A DNA stretch of 64,000 nucleotides from Natronosalvus amylolyticus (GTDB lineage: Archaea; Halobacteriota; Halobacteria; Halobacteriales; Natrialbaceae): the NCBI RefSeq assembly GCF_024298845.1, contig NZ_CP101160.1, forward strand, positions 1-64,000. The letters run 5' to 3'. Below the pieces are notes generated by a model. The model saw only the letters and a program-made list of their open reading frames with translations, was not told the origin of the DNA and ran no database searches. This document shows positions 1-7,750 of this stretch, one piece after another. Made by a program: the position numbers and the translations under genes. The first letter of the stretch is position 1. The number at the start of each line of letters is the position of its first letter.

Positions 1-328
1 TGGTATGTCTGTAAAGTATGTGCGGGTGGTTTGTCTGTGTGGTGTTCCTGGTGGGTAATGCTAGTTGGTTTGTTTGTTGTGTCTGGCCTTGCGGGCGGGA
101 TGAGTAGGGTGTTGTGGTATTTTTCAGGTGTATATGCCTGTGCTGGCTTCTTTCCCGACGAGATCGTGTTAGTCGATGTTCGGCGTGTTTTGGACAAGTT
201 GGCCAGTGTTGTTGGTCGTATTGTTTGTATAGTGGTGCTGGATAGTATGCTCAGACAGTGTTACTGACGAGTATTACTGTCTGGGTTGGCTAGTATTTAT
301 GGTCTGGTAGTGCAATGGTCCTGGCTGT
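1..328. other. Non-coding G+T-biased leader upstream of parA
   Basis: No convincing gene is seen in this stretch. The plus strand is strongly biased to G and T (runs such as ggtttgtttgttgtgtctgg), unlike the coding DNA that follows. It holds an inverted repeat at 252-283 and a TATA-like tatttatgg near 293-301, about 30 bp before the parA ATG. A 78-codon open frame inside it has no acidic haloarchaeal composition and is probably chance. By analogy with other partition loci, a centromere or autoregulatory operator could lie here; that is inference. Confidence 0.6.
252..283. repeat. 8-bp inverted repeat upstream of the parA TATA box
   Basis: CAGACAGT (252-259) and ACTGTCTG (276-283) are perfect inverted copies separated by 16 bp. 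The second arm ends about 10 bp before the TATA-like element of parA. The placement fits an operator or a partition (parS-like) site; no binding protein can be assigned from sequence alone. Confidence 0.5.
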
Positions 329-1198
329 ATGATCCCATATACGGTCTGGTCGGAGGCAGGTGGTGTCGGTAAAACGACCTTTGCCGTCAATCTGGCTCGA
401 GCACACGTCAACCGCGGTCAGCGAGTACTGGCGATCGACATGGACCCACAGGACGGTGGGCTCACCCATCACTTCGGCGTCGACGATATGAAAGCAGATG
501 GGGAGGTTGACAATCTTGTCTTACACATGATTGGTCGCCCGCGCGGACCGTTCGAGGATATCGTCCGCACTGCTGAAGGCATCGATATCATCCCGAGCCA
601 TAATATGCTGGGGACGCTCGCTGATCTCCTCAACAAAGCTGCCGACCTCGAGGAAGATACAAATCCGGATCCGGAGTACGTCTTCGAGAAGGAAAAACAG
701 CTTCGTCGGGTACTGATCGAAGCGTCGGTCCCGGAGGAGTACGACGTAATCGTCATCGACCCACCGGCGTCTGAAGGCCAGCACCTGTACAATGCAGTGT
801 ATGCGACGTCGAACCTCTTGATTCCGTTCGAACCGTCCCCGAAGGGCGAGAAAAGCGTCGACGGACTCAGGGAAGTTATTTCAGGTCTCGAATCTGCCCT
901 CGGTGACGTCGACGTTGGCGTACTCGGTGCCGTCCCGAACAAGGTCAAGGGCACGAACATTAATAAAAAGTATATCCAGGCGCTCGAGGACGAAGATATC
1001 CCTGTCGCTCCGATTACGCTGGGCGAACGCGGGTCGATGCTGGGTGACGCCTGGGACAATCAAGTGAGTGCCTACGAATTAGACGAAAATGCGGCCCATC
1101 GTGATCTGCGCGACTACGAGCAACCGACGCTCGAGAAATTCGACGAACTGGCTGCGTTTATCGTCGAGCAATTCGAGTCGCCGGAGGTACCAGCATGA
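329..1198 (+). CDS. parA: ParA family partition ATPase
   Basis: 289-residue ParA/MinD-type ATPase expected to drive segregation of a low-copy replicon. The deviant Walker A motif, SEAGGVGKTT, starts at about residue 8, the A' motif is AIDMDPQDGG, and the Walker B-like segment is VIVIDPPAS. The length is usual for haloarchaeal plasmid ParA proteins. The ATG at 329 is preceded by a TATA-like box about 30 bp upstream, so the mRNA is probably leaderless. The stop overlaps the start of the next gene by 4 bp, so the two are co-transcribed. No ParB with a recognisable HTH follows; the small acidic downstream protein is the likely partner. The family call is secure; which replicon it serves is inferred. 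Confidence 0.93.
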   Translation: MIPYTVWSEAGGVGKTTFAVNLARAHVNRGQRVLAIDMDPQDGGLTHHFGVDDMKADGEVDNLVLHMIGRPRGPFEDIVRTAEGIDIIPSHNMLGTLADLLNKAADLEEDTNPDPEYVFEKEKQLRRVLIEASVPEEYDVIVIDPPASEGQHLYNAVYATSNLLIPFEPSPKGEKSVDGLREVISGLESALGDVDVGVLGAVPNKVKGTNINKKYIQALEDEDIPVAPITLGERGSMLGDAWDNQVSAYELDENAAHRDLRDYEQPTLEKFDELAAFIVEQFESPEVPA

Positions 1199-1617
1199 AA
1201 TCCGGTGCGACAGATCCGTTCGCACAGGACGACGAGGGCACTGACGAAGAAGAGAGTACTGAGACTGGGGAAACGACGCCCGAAGGGACTAGCGATAACG
1301 CATCCCGGAAAGACTCGAGTCATGTGTCCGAAGAGCCGATAAACTCGGCGCCTTCTGGCGGTAATACTGGTCAGTTTGACCGATCAGACTTACCATATAC
1401 ACTGCGCCGTAACAACGTCAAGGACGAACGCGACAGCGTTCATCAACTGTTCGTTCGTGAGGGTACTGACCAACAGGCTCGAGAGGCCGAACGCGAACTC
1501 GAGGATCGACTCGGTGATGTGTACCGGTTGGATGCCCGTGAAGCAATTTACCTGGCTGGGATGCAGAACCTGGACGATGCGGAAGCGGTCCTCCGTGAGT
1601 GGGGAGTCGACATCTAA
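1195..1617 (+). CDS. Small acidic protein, candidate ParA partner
   Basis: 140 residues. The first ~55 are low-complexity, rich in Glu, Asp, Thr and Ser, and look disordered. Residues ~60-140 form a compact charged domain (DLPYTLRRNNVKDERDSV at its start, then an amphipathic helix REAERELEDRL). The ATGA overlap with parA indicates translational coupling, the classic position of a ParB-type adaptor. I do not recognise a named domain. An N-terminal acidic tail with a C-terminal globular domain would suit a protein that binds ParA and a centromere, but DNA binding is not visible. Function is inferred only from position. Confidence 0.7.
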   Translation: MKSGATDPFAQDDEGTDEEESTETGETTPEGTSDNASRKDSSHVSEEPINSAPSGGNTGQFDRSDLPYTLRRNNVKDERDSVHQLFVREGTDQQAREAERELEDRLGDVYRLDAREAIYLAGMQNLDDAEAVLREWGVDI

Positions 1618-1630
1618 TATGAGTTAATTC

Positions 1631-1669
1631 TGTATTCGTTAACCCGATTTTGTATTCGTTACCTGATTT
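1631..1669. repeat. Two-copy ~20-bp direct repeat after the par operon
   Basis: tgtattcgttaacccgattt (1631-1650) is followed immediately by tgtattcgttacctgattta (1651-1670), the same unit with a one-base slip. It sits between the par genes and the SMC-like gene in AT-rich DNA. It could be an iteron-like partition site or part of the promoter of the downstream gene. Two copies is few for a centromere. Confidence 0.45.
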
Positions 1670-1797
1670 AACACACCACATACCGCTATATCCTTTCAGT
1701 GGATCTGTGCCTCCACCGTCTCGAATTGTCACACTCTGTAATCCCGTTATTGGACTGTTCGAGTACCTTTTTATGTTCGGTGCTCTTGTCTCTACAT

Positions 1798-3771
1798 ATG
1801 TCTTCAGAACTGCTACAATCTGCCACGCTCGAAGTCGAGAATATCGGTGGCATCGATCGCACTGAAGTGGACGTCGAACCCGGGATCACTGTCCTCTCCG
1901 GTCGCAATGCGACGAACCGAACCTCGCTCTTGCAAGCGTTTATGGCGGCACTTGGGAGTGAGCGAGCCTCGTTAAAAGCGGATGCCGAAGCAGGACACGC
2001 CGAACTCGAACTCGAGGGGAAAACGTACATTCGACATCTCGAGCGTGCTGGAAACGAGATTCGAATGGATGGAGAACCGTATCTGGAGGATGCAGAGCTG
2101 GCTGACCTGTTTGCTTTCCTGCTCGAATCAAACGAGGCGCGTAGAACTGTCACGACTCAGGGGGATCTTCGCGAACTCGTCCTTCGGCCGGTCGACACTG
2201 GGGCCATTGAACGGGAGATAGAGCGGTTAAAATCGGAGAAGGACGAGATATCTTCGGAACTCGACAAGCTAGAATCGTTGAAGCGGGAACTCCCCGAACT
2301 CGAACAGGAACGAACTCAACTGGAAGAGAAAATTGCAGGCAAACGTGAGGAACTGTCGTCTGTACAGGAAGCTATCGAGGAAATCGACCACGAAGCGACC
2401 GAGCGATCGGACGCTGAGGACGAACTCGATGAACGATTGGGCGAACTGAGCAATCTGCGTTCATCACTCGAAGACGTGGAGTTCGATATCGAGACTGAAC
2501 GTGAGAGTCTCGAGGCACTTCGAGAGGATCGTGAGGAATTGACGGACGAGAAAACGGAGTTGCCTGCTTCTGACCCTGGTGCGGAAGACGAAATCGACGA
2601 GGAAATCGAAACGCTTCAGTCTCGAGCCAAGTCACTCGACAGGGCGGTTCGTCAGTTGCAGGATATCGTCCAGTTTAACGAGGAAATGCTCGAGGGGACC
2701 CACCCTGAAGTGCGAGAGGCACTCTTGCAAGGCGACGCTGGTGGAGCGGGTGACGAAGTGACGGACCAGTTGTTAGAAAGTGACGATTCGGTGCTTTGTT
2801 GGACCTGTGGGAGCGAAGTCGACCGCACCCAGATCGAGTCGACACTCGAGCAGATGCGGTCGCTACATGCGTCGAAACTCAATCAACAGAAAGATCTCGA
2901 GGAACAGATTCGGGAGCTTCGCTCGCAACGACGAAAACTGGAGTCGACCCGTGAGCGTCGACGGTCGATAGAAACCCGATTGGACGAGATTTCGACGGAG
3001 ATCGTGACCCGTGAGGACCGTCTCGAGTCGTTACAGGACCGCCGAGATGAACTCGAGGGGGAAATTGACGATGTGTCGTCGACTGTCGAGGAACTCGAGG
3101 CGGCAGTTGCCGAGGAAAGCGACGACGACGGGCCACAGATGCTCGAACTGAACAAAGAGGCAAACGATCTCGAATTCACGCTTGGGCGACTCGAACGCGA
3201 GCGAGAATCGGTGAGTGACGATATCGACGAAATTGAAGCATCTCTCGCCCGAGAGGAAACGCTCGAAGATCGCCTGGAGTCCATTCGGGACGAACTCGAA
3301 AATCAGCGAACCCGTATCGAACGCATCGAACGAGAAGCTGTCGAGTCGTTCAACGAGCACATGGCGACGGTCCTCGAGGTACTCGATTACTCGAATATCG
3401 AGCGAATCTGGCTGGAACGCGTCGAACGGACAGTTCGAGAAGGCCGGCGGACGGTCAACCGTGGCGAGTTCGATCTCCACGTGATTCGAAGCGCTGCTGA
3501 CGGCCGAACCTACGAGGATACCATCGAACATCTGAGTGAGAGCGAACGAGAAGTGACGGGCCTGATTTTCGCCCTGGCTGGATACCTCGTCCACGAGGTC
3601 TACGAGGAGTTACCGTTCGTCCTGTTGGACTCTCTCGAGTCGCTCGATTCGGATCGGATTGCCTCACTGGTGGAATACTTCGGTGAGTACTGCGATTACC
3701 TCGTCGTTGCCTTGCTGCCGGAAGACGCTCGAGCACTCGACGACGAACACACTTTCATCGAGTCTATCTGA
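1798..3771 (+). CDS. Archaea-specific SMC-related protein (ASRP/Sph-like) with Rad50-type zinc hook
   Basis: 657 residues from the ATG at 1798; the longer frame from 1699 is unlikely because its added residues are not acidic. The N-terminal segment GRNATNRTS (about residue 38) sits where Walker A should be, but Arg replaces the P-loop Lys and the second and third Gly are Ala and Asn. Residues ~130-550 are a long heptad-rich coiled coil broken at C334-W-T-C337, a CxxC zinc hook as in Rad50. The C-terminal half has LSESER in place of the ABC signature and VLLDSLESL in place of Walker B. This pattern fits the archaea-specific SMC-related family. Its neighbours are ParA and RdfA, so a role in DNA organisation, segregation or cell shape is plausible; ATPase activity is doubtful. 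Confidence 0.85.
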   Translation: MSSELLQSATLEVENIGGIDRTEVDVEPGITVLSGRNATNRTSLLQAFMAALGSERASLKADAEAGHAELELEGKTYIRHLERAGNEIRMDGEPYLEDAELADLFAFLLESNEARRTVTTQGDLRELVLRPVDTGAIEREIERLKSEKDEISSELDKLESLKRELPELEQERTQLEEKIAGKREELSSVQEAIEEIDHEATERSDAEDELDERLGELSNLRSSLEDVEFDIETERESLEALREDREELTDEKTELPASDPGAEDEIDEEIETLQSRAKSLDRAVRQLQDIVQFNEEMLEGTHPEVREALLQGDAGGAGDEVTDQLLESDDSVLCWTCGSEVDRTQIESTLEQMRSLHASKLNQQKDLEEQIRELRSQRRKLESTRERRRSIETRLDEISTEIVTREDRLESLQDRRDELEGEIDDVSSTVEELEAAVAEESDDDGPQMLELNKEANDLEFTLGRLERERESVSDDIDEIEASLAREETLEDRLESIRDELENQRTRIERIEREAVESFNEHMATVLEVLDYSNIERIWLERVERTVREGRRTVNRGEFDLHVIRSAADGRTYEDTIEHLSESEREVTGLIFALAGYLVHEVYEELPFVLLDSLESLDSDRIASLVEYFGEYCDYLVVALLPEDARALDDEHTFIESI

Positions 3772-3930
3772 TAACAACAATCAAACGTACGCCTGTGATG
3801 GGTTGCCTTCATTTGAAACGCGTTGATCTTGGTTTCCTGACTCGTACTCTCGACAGTTGCACGTAACAGGCGTATCTTTGTTATCTGTTTGGGGTCTTTC
3901 GGGATCCAGAGTCGCTGGGTGTCTCTGAAA

Positions 3931-4542
3931 TCACTGGTTACATCCACAGGAACCGTTCTCGAGCAACGTTCCGACGTCGTACTGTTTCCCGCAGTCTTCA
4001 CAGAACACGCGCACGTCGACTCGGACGCGGTGCTCTCCAAGTGTGAGCCGATCGCTCGACTCGAGACCAGCGAGTTTACTTTCCGTAACTGCTGCTGTTC
4101 GTTCTCGAAGCTGTGCGATGGTGTCTGCAGCGTTATCCCTGATGGTCTCGTCGTCTTTGGTTGGAGCCGACGCTTCGCGTATGTTTGTGAGATACGATCG
4201 AATCGCCTGGTAGGTGACGAAATCGCTCGTCAGGGCATCGACGTCGACACCGTCACGTTCGAGTCGCCGTTTCAGTTGTGTCTGTTCGCCACTGGTTCCA
4301 GCGTCACCGTTGAGTACGGCATAGATATGGCTACTGTCTTCAGTCAGTGTATCGACCGCTGCGTCGTGTAGGGCTCGCTCGACGAGGCGTTCGTTGAACT
4401 CGTCGGCGAGCGCTCTGAGGCTCATTCGGTCTTCGTCTCTCGTCCACTTGTGTTCCAGTTCGTCGCCGATCCCCTCGAGGGCGTACTGTTCGATAATGCG
4501 AACAACTTTTGGCCTCGGTCCGGGACCACCATGGGATGACAT
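3931..4542 (-). CDS. rdfA: RdfA-like rod-determining factor
   Basis: 203 residues from the ATG at 4542; an ATG at 4557 is also possible. The N-terminal region runs RPKVVRIIEQYALEGIGDEL, then a WT..ED.MSLRALADEFN segment, then DVDALTSDFVTYQAIRSYL, a layout I recognise from haloarchaeal RdfA, which controls rod versus disk shape. The C-terminus has CEDCGKQYDVGTLL followed by CGC, a probable zinc ribbon. It converges on the SMC-like gene with 159 bp between the stops. From memory, chromosomal rdfA also lies beside an Sph-type SMC-related gene, so this pairing is a conserved association copied onto this replicon. Family assignment is fairly sure; its effect on shape here is inferred. Confidence 0.82.
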   Translation of the reverse strand: MSSHGGPGPRPKVVRIIEQYALEGIGDELEHKWTRDEDRMSLRALADEFNERLVERALHDAAVDTLTEDSSHIYAVLNGDAGTSGEQTQLKRRLERDGVDVDALTSDFVTYQAIRSYLTNIREASAPTKDDETIRDNAADTIAQLRERTAAVTESKLAGLESSDRLTLGEHRVRVDVRVFCEDCGKQYDVGTLLENGSCGCNQ

Positions 4543-4709
4543 TGGATACGTGTACATATCAGTAGTGTGTGGAAAATGGTTTCGATTACACGGGCCTTCT
4601 ATCAGGTCCGATTTTGCCGAACGTGTGGGATGGCTGGAGTCGCTGTGTGTCTCCCCGCTAAAACACACGCCGAAACGGAAACGCGTATAAACTTCACTAC
4701 GATTCTTGT

Positions 4710-4724
4710 TCCGGTATTCCCGGA
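4710..4724. promoter_or_regulatory. Candidate IclR operator copy 1
   Basis: TCCGGTATTCCCGGA is a perfect inverted repeat, TCCGG-N5-CCGGA. It is the most symmetrical of three related sites in this region and lies 294 bp from the regulator start, nearer to rdfA. Confidence 0.65.
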
Positions 4725-4816
4725 CAATATTCGCGGGATTCTTCCCGCAGTAATCAAAAAGGGGTCAAATCTACTCTGAGAACCATTGAAAATTGATTTC
4801 AAGGCTAAACTACTGT

Positions 4817-4831
4817 TCCGGTATTCTCGGA
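4817..4831. promoter_or_regulatory. Candidate IclR operator copy 2
   Basis: TCCGGTATTCTCGGA differs from copy 1 at one position. The flanks are shared too: both copies are preceded by TGT and followed by CA, so the conserved block is longer than the palindrome. Confidence 0.65.
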
Positions 4832-4950
4832 CATATATTGTTCTATGTTACCAAGCAACACTATATAATTGTGGGTGAGTGGAACACGATAATTATGCAG
4901 GGGTGGCCGGATTTCCAAAAAAGGCATATTTTATCATTGATTTTTCTCTG

Positions 4951-4965
4951 TCCGAGATTACCGGA
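4951..4965. promoter_or_regulatory. Candidate IclR operator copy 3, next to the TATA box
   Basis: TCCGAGATTACCGGA is the reverse-strand version of the motif (TCCGGTAATCTCGGA). It ends a few bases before the TATA-like ttttattatg and about 38 bp before the ATG of the IclR-family gene, where a bound protein would block TBP/TFB. This suggests autoregulation. Confidence 0.65.
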
Positions 4966-5003
4966 TAGTTTTATTATGATTGATTTCAAATACCCTGTCA
5001 CGC

Positions 5004-5759
5004 ATGAACGAACCCGTCCCGGTCAAAACAGCCAAAACGACGCTCGATTTCGTCGAGGCAGTCGCTGCTCTCGATGGGGCGACGTTCGCCGAAATAACGG
5101 ACGCAGTAGAGATGCCAAAGAGCACTGCACACGATTATCTCCAGACACTATTGCAAACTGGTTATCTCGTCGAAGACGATGGCGCGTACACGATCAGCAC
5201 CAAATTTCTCGAGTTGGGCGAGTCGCAACGCCAGGGGATGAAAATTTACCAGTCCGCCAGACCCGAAATCGAAAAACTCGCGGAGGAGACTGGCGAGCAC
5301 TCGAGTCTGATGATCGAGGAGAACGGACTGGGCGTCCTCATGCACATTGCAACCGGCGAGAACGCGTTACAGCTCGATGTCTATGCAGGTCAACGGTTCC
5401 CGCTGTCGACCACGGCACCTGGCAAGGCCATCCTGGCACATCTCCCTCGAGAGCGTGTCGAAGCGATTATCGACGAACACGGGTTACCGGCGGTGACGAC
5501 GAACACGATCACGGATCCGGAGGTGCTGTTCGAGGAACTCGAGACGGTTCGCGAACGTGGTTATTCGACCGATCTCGAAGAGCGAGTCGACGGCGTCAAC
5601 ACCGTTTCGGCCCCCATCATCAGCAAGGGGCGTATCCAGGGTGCGATCACCGTCGGTGGGCCGGCCCACCGAATCACCGGCGAGGTGCTCGAGGAGGAAA
5701 TTCCGAGCATGTTGTTGCGGACGGCGAACGTGATTCAGGTCAACATTACGTATTCGTAG
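5004..5759 (+). CDS. IclR family transcriptional regulator
   Basis: 251 residues from the ATG at 5004; an upstream ATG at 4980 lies within or beyond the expected transcription start and is less likely. The N-terminal winged HTH (residues ~8-65) contains LDFVEAVAALDGATFAEITD and a recognition helix around MPKSTAHDYLQTLLQTGYL. The C-terminal IclR effector domain follows, with TAPGKAILAHLP, the usual GxAxLA-type segment, and VDGVNTVSAPI. IclR regulators commonly control aromatic and acyl catabolism, and this one heads the catabolic island, so it is a good candidate for its local regulator. Three palindromes in its upstream region suggest self-control. The effector is unknown. Confidence 0.9.
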   Translation: MNEPVPVKTAKTTLDFVEAVAALDGATFAEITDAVEMPKSTAHDYLQTLLQTGYLVEDDGAYTISTKFLELGESQRQGMKIYQSARPEIEKLAEETGEHSSLMIEENGLGVLMHIATGENALQLDVYAGQRFPLSTTAPGKAILAHLPRERVEAIIDEHGLPAVTTNTITDPEVLFEELETVRERGYSTDLEERVDGVNTVSAPIISKGRIQGAITVGGPAHRITGEVLEEEIPSMLLRTANVIQVNITYS

Positions 5760-5872
5760 TAGCAGGTTGACGGCTACGCGCTCTCATTGTCATCTCATCT
5801 CTCGTCGTTCGAGAGACTGTCGCTGACTGCGTGTTCCCGTAGTATTATGAGGTTCCTCGCCCGAATATGGGT

Positions 5873-7573
5873 ATGTACGATGACGACGAACTCGAGTCGA
5901 TACAGTCGGCTGGCGAAGACTGGGAATCGGAGACGCTCGAGCCGGTACTCGATCGGTTTGGCGAGCGCAAAGACCGCTTTGCGACGATCTCGAACCTCGA
6001 GGTCGACCGGCTGTACACGCCCAACGACGTCGATGAGCTCGATTTCCTCGAGGATCTGGGCTTTCCCGGCGAGGAGCCCTACACTCGCGGCCCCTATCCA
6101 ACGATGTACCGGGGGCGGACGTGGACGATGCGTCAGTTCGCGGGGTTCGGCACTGCAGAGGAGACCAACGAACGCTTTCACTACCTGATTGGGGAGGGCC
6201 AAACTGGTCTTTCGACGGCGTTCGATATGCCGACGCTGATGGGCCTGGATTCTGACGACCCGATGAGCGATGGAGAGGTCGGACAGGAGGGCGTCGCCGT
6301 CGACACCTTGCGGGATATGGAGATTCTGTTCGATGGAATCGACGTTGGCGACGTCTCCACGAGTTTTACTATCAACCCGTCTGCTGCCGTTATTTACGCG
6401 ATGTACGTCGCACTGGCCGACCAGCAAGGCGTCCCCCGTGAACAGATCAACGGGACGCTGCAAAACGACATGTTCAAAGAGTTTATCGCCCAGAAAGAGT
6501 GGGTGATTCCCCCCGAACCGGCGCTCAAACTCGTGACCGACGTCGTCGAATTCTCGACCGAGCAGACGCCGAAGTTTCACCCCATCTCTGTTTCCGGCTA
6601 CCACATCCGCGAAGCCGGGTCGACCGCGATTCAGGAACTCGCGTTCACGCTCGCCGACGGCTTCGGCTACGTCGAGGATGCAATGGACCGCGGCCTCGAG
6701 GTAGACGAGTTCGCCCCGCGACTCTCCTTTTTCTTCAACTGTCACAACTCGTTTTTCGAGGAGATCGCGAAGTTCCGTGCAGCCCGACGCATTTACGCTC
6801 GCGTGATGGACGAGTGGTACGATGCCGAACGAGCCGAATCCAAACGGCTGAAGTTCCACACCCAGACCGCAGGCCAGTCGCTGACAGCCCAGCAGCCAAT
6901 CAACAACGTCGCTCGAGTGACGATGCAGGCGCTGGCGGGTGTGCTCGGAGGCACCCAGTCGCTGCACACGAACAGTTTCGACGAGGCGTTGGCGCTGCCG
7001 AGCGAAAAAGCAGTGCGCGTCGCGTTGCGAACGCAGCAGATCATCGCCGAAGAGTCAGGGGCAGCCGACATCGTCGACCCGCTCGGCGGCTCCTTTGCGG
7101 TCGAATCGCTCACCAACGAAATCGAGCAGGAGGCAATGGCCTACATCGAGGAAATTCTCGAGATGGGCGACGGCTCGGTCCGTGACGGCATCCTCAACGG
7201 GATCGACGACGGCTACTTCCTGCGGGGAATTCAGGAGGCCTCGTATGAGTACCAGGAACGCGTCGAGCGCGAGGAAGAAATCGTTGTGGGCGTCAACAAG
7301 TTCACCATCGACGAAGATACCTCACCTGATATTCTCCACGTCGATGAGAGTGCTCAGGAAACGCAACTCGAGCGCCTCGAGCGAACGAAAGCCGAGCGCG
7401 AAGAGGAGGCGGTCACGGCGGCGCTCGAGGCAGTCGAGTCGGCGATCGAAACCGACGAGAACACCATCCCAGCCATCGTCGAGGCGGTGAAAGCCTATGC
7501 GACGATGGGCGAAATCATGCAGGTGTTCGAAGATAACTACGGCGCCTATAGCGAACAGATCGGTCTAGCCTGA
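5873..7573 (+). CDS. B12-dependent acyl-CoA mutase large subunit, methylmalonyl/isobutyryl-CoA mutase family
   Basis: 566 residues from the ATG at 5873; the ATG at 5867 is also possible, but the TATA-like tattatg near 5843 favours 5873. It is the catalytic TIM-barrel part only, without the cobalamin-binding DxHxxG domain, as in other archaeal two-subunit mutases; the small subunit is not in this window. Family motifs are RGPYPTMYRGRTWTMRQFAG, PISVSGYHIREAG with the catalytic His, and GGTQSLHTNSFDEAL. The residues that bind the methylmalonyl carboxylate are changed: Phe89 replaces Tyr (RQFAG) and Gln207 replaces Arg (FIAQKEW). Phe/Gln is the isobutyryl-CoA mutase pattern. It would link branched C4 acyl-CoA to butyryl-CoA, or else make succinyl-CoA. 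Confidence 0.88.
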   Translation: MYDDDELESIQSAGEDWESETLEPVLDRFGERKDRFATISNLEVDRLYTPNDVDELDFLEDLGFPGEEPYTRGPYPTMYRGRTWTMRQFAGFGTAEETNERFHYLIGEGQTGLSTAFDMPTLMGLDSDDPMSDGEVGQEGVAVDTLRDMEILFDGIDVGDVSTSFTINPSAAVIYAMYVALADQQGVPREQINGTLQNDMFKEFIAQKEWVIPPEPALKLVTDVVEFSTEQTPKFHPISVSGYHIREAGSTAIQELAFTLADGFGYVEDAMDRGLEVDEFAPRLSFFFNCHNSFFEEIAKFRAARRIYARVMDEWYDAERAESKRLKFHTQTAGQSLTAQQPINNVARVTMQALAGVLGGTQSLHTNSFDEALALPSEKAVRVALRTQQIIAEESGAADIVDPLGGSFAVESLTNEIEQEAMAYIEEILEMGDGSVRDGILNGIDDGYFLRGIQEASYEYQERVEREEEIVVGVNKFTIDEDTSPDILHVDESAQETQLERLERTKAEREEEAVTAALEAVESAIETDENTIPAIVEAVKAYATMGEIMQVFEDNYGAYSEQIGLA

Positions 7574-7599
7574 TACAGCAGATCGGCCTGGCCTGATAC
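7556..7599 (+). repeat. Tandem duplication of the mutase 3' end including the stop codon
   Basis: cagatcggtctagcctgatac (7556-7576) is repeated, with two substitutions, at 7579-7599. The first copy encodes the last residues and TGA stop of the mutase; the second lies just after it and repeats the in-frame TGA. It looks like a small local duplication or a replaced C-terminus. Confidence 0.75.
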
Positions 7600-7750
7600 G
7601 GGGTATCGTCTTTCAGTTCTCGGTACACTATTCGCTCGAGTGACGAGTTCTGGTCTCGAGTGACGAAATTTCGGTTGATTGGCCGACGGTTCGAGCGGTT
7701 TGAGCTACTGGACCGGGTGGTTTCATAACCGTTCACTGCGTGGCCACCGT

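Larger units (their letters stand above)
4543..5003. other. 461-bp AT-rich regulatory region between rdfA and the IclR gene
   Basis: A divergent intergenic region with no supported gene. It contains three copies of a palindromic motif (4710, 4817, 4951) and AT-rich stretches, including a TATA-like ttttattatg at about 4969-4978, roughly 30 bp before the IclR-family start. Frames running through it from 4793 are shadows of the regulator gene. Confidence 0.7.

Noticed and set aside
31-267. 78-codon plus-strand frame in the G+T-rich leader
   Set aside because: It has a hydrophobic/Cys-rich composition without acidic residues, no TATA element at a suitable distance, and lies in skewed non-coding DNA.
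4793-5770. 325-codon plus-strand frame through the IclR region
   Set aside because: Its arginine-rich translation is a frame shadow of the IclR-family gene and of the operator region.
7621-7670. Repeated ctcgagtgacga
   Set aside because: CTCGAG is very frequent in this DNA because of codon choice, so this small repeat is not significant.
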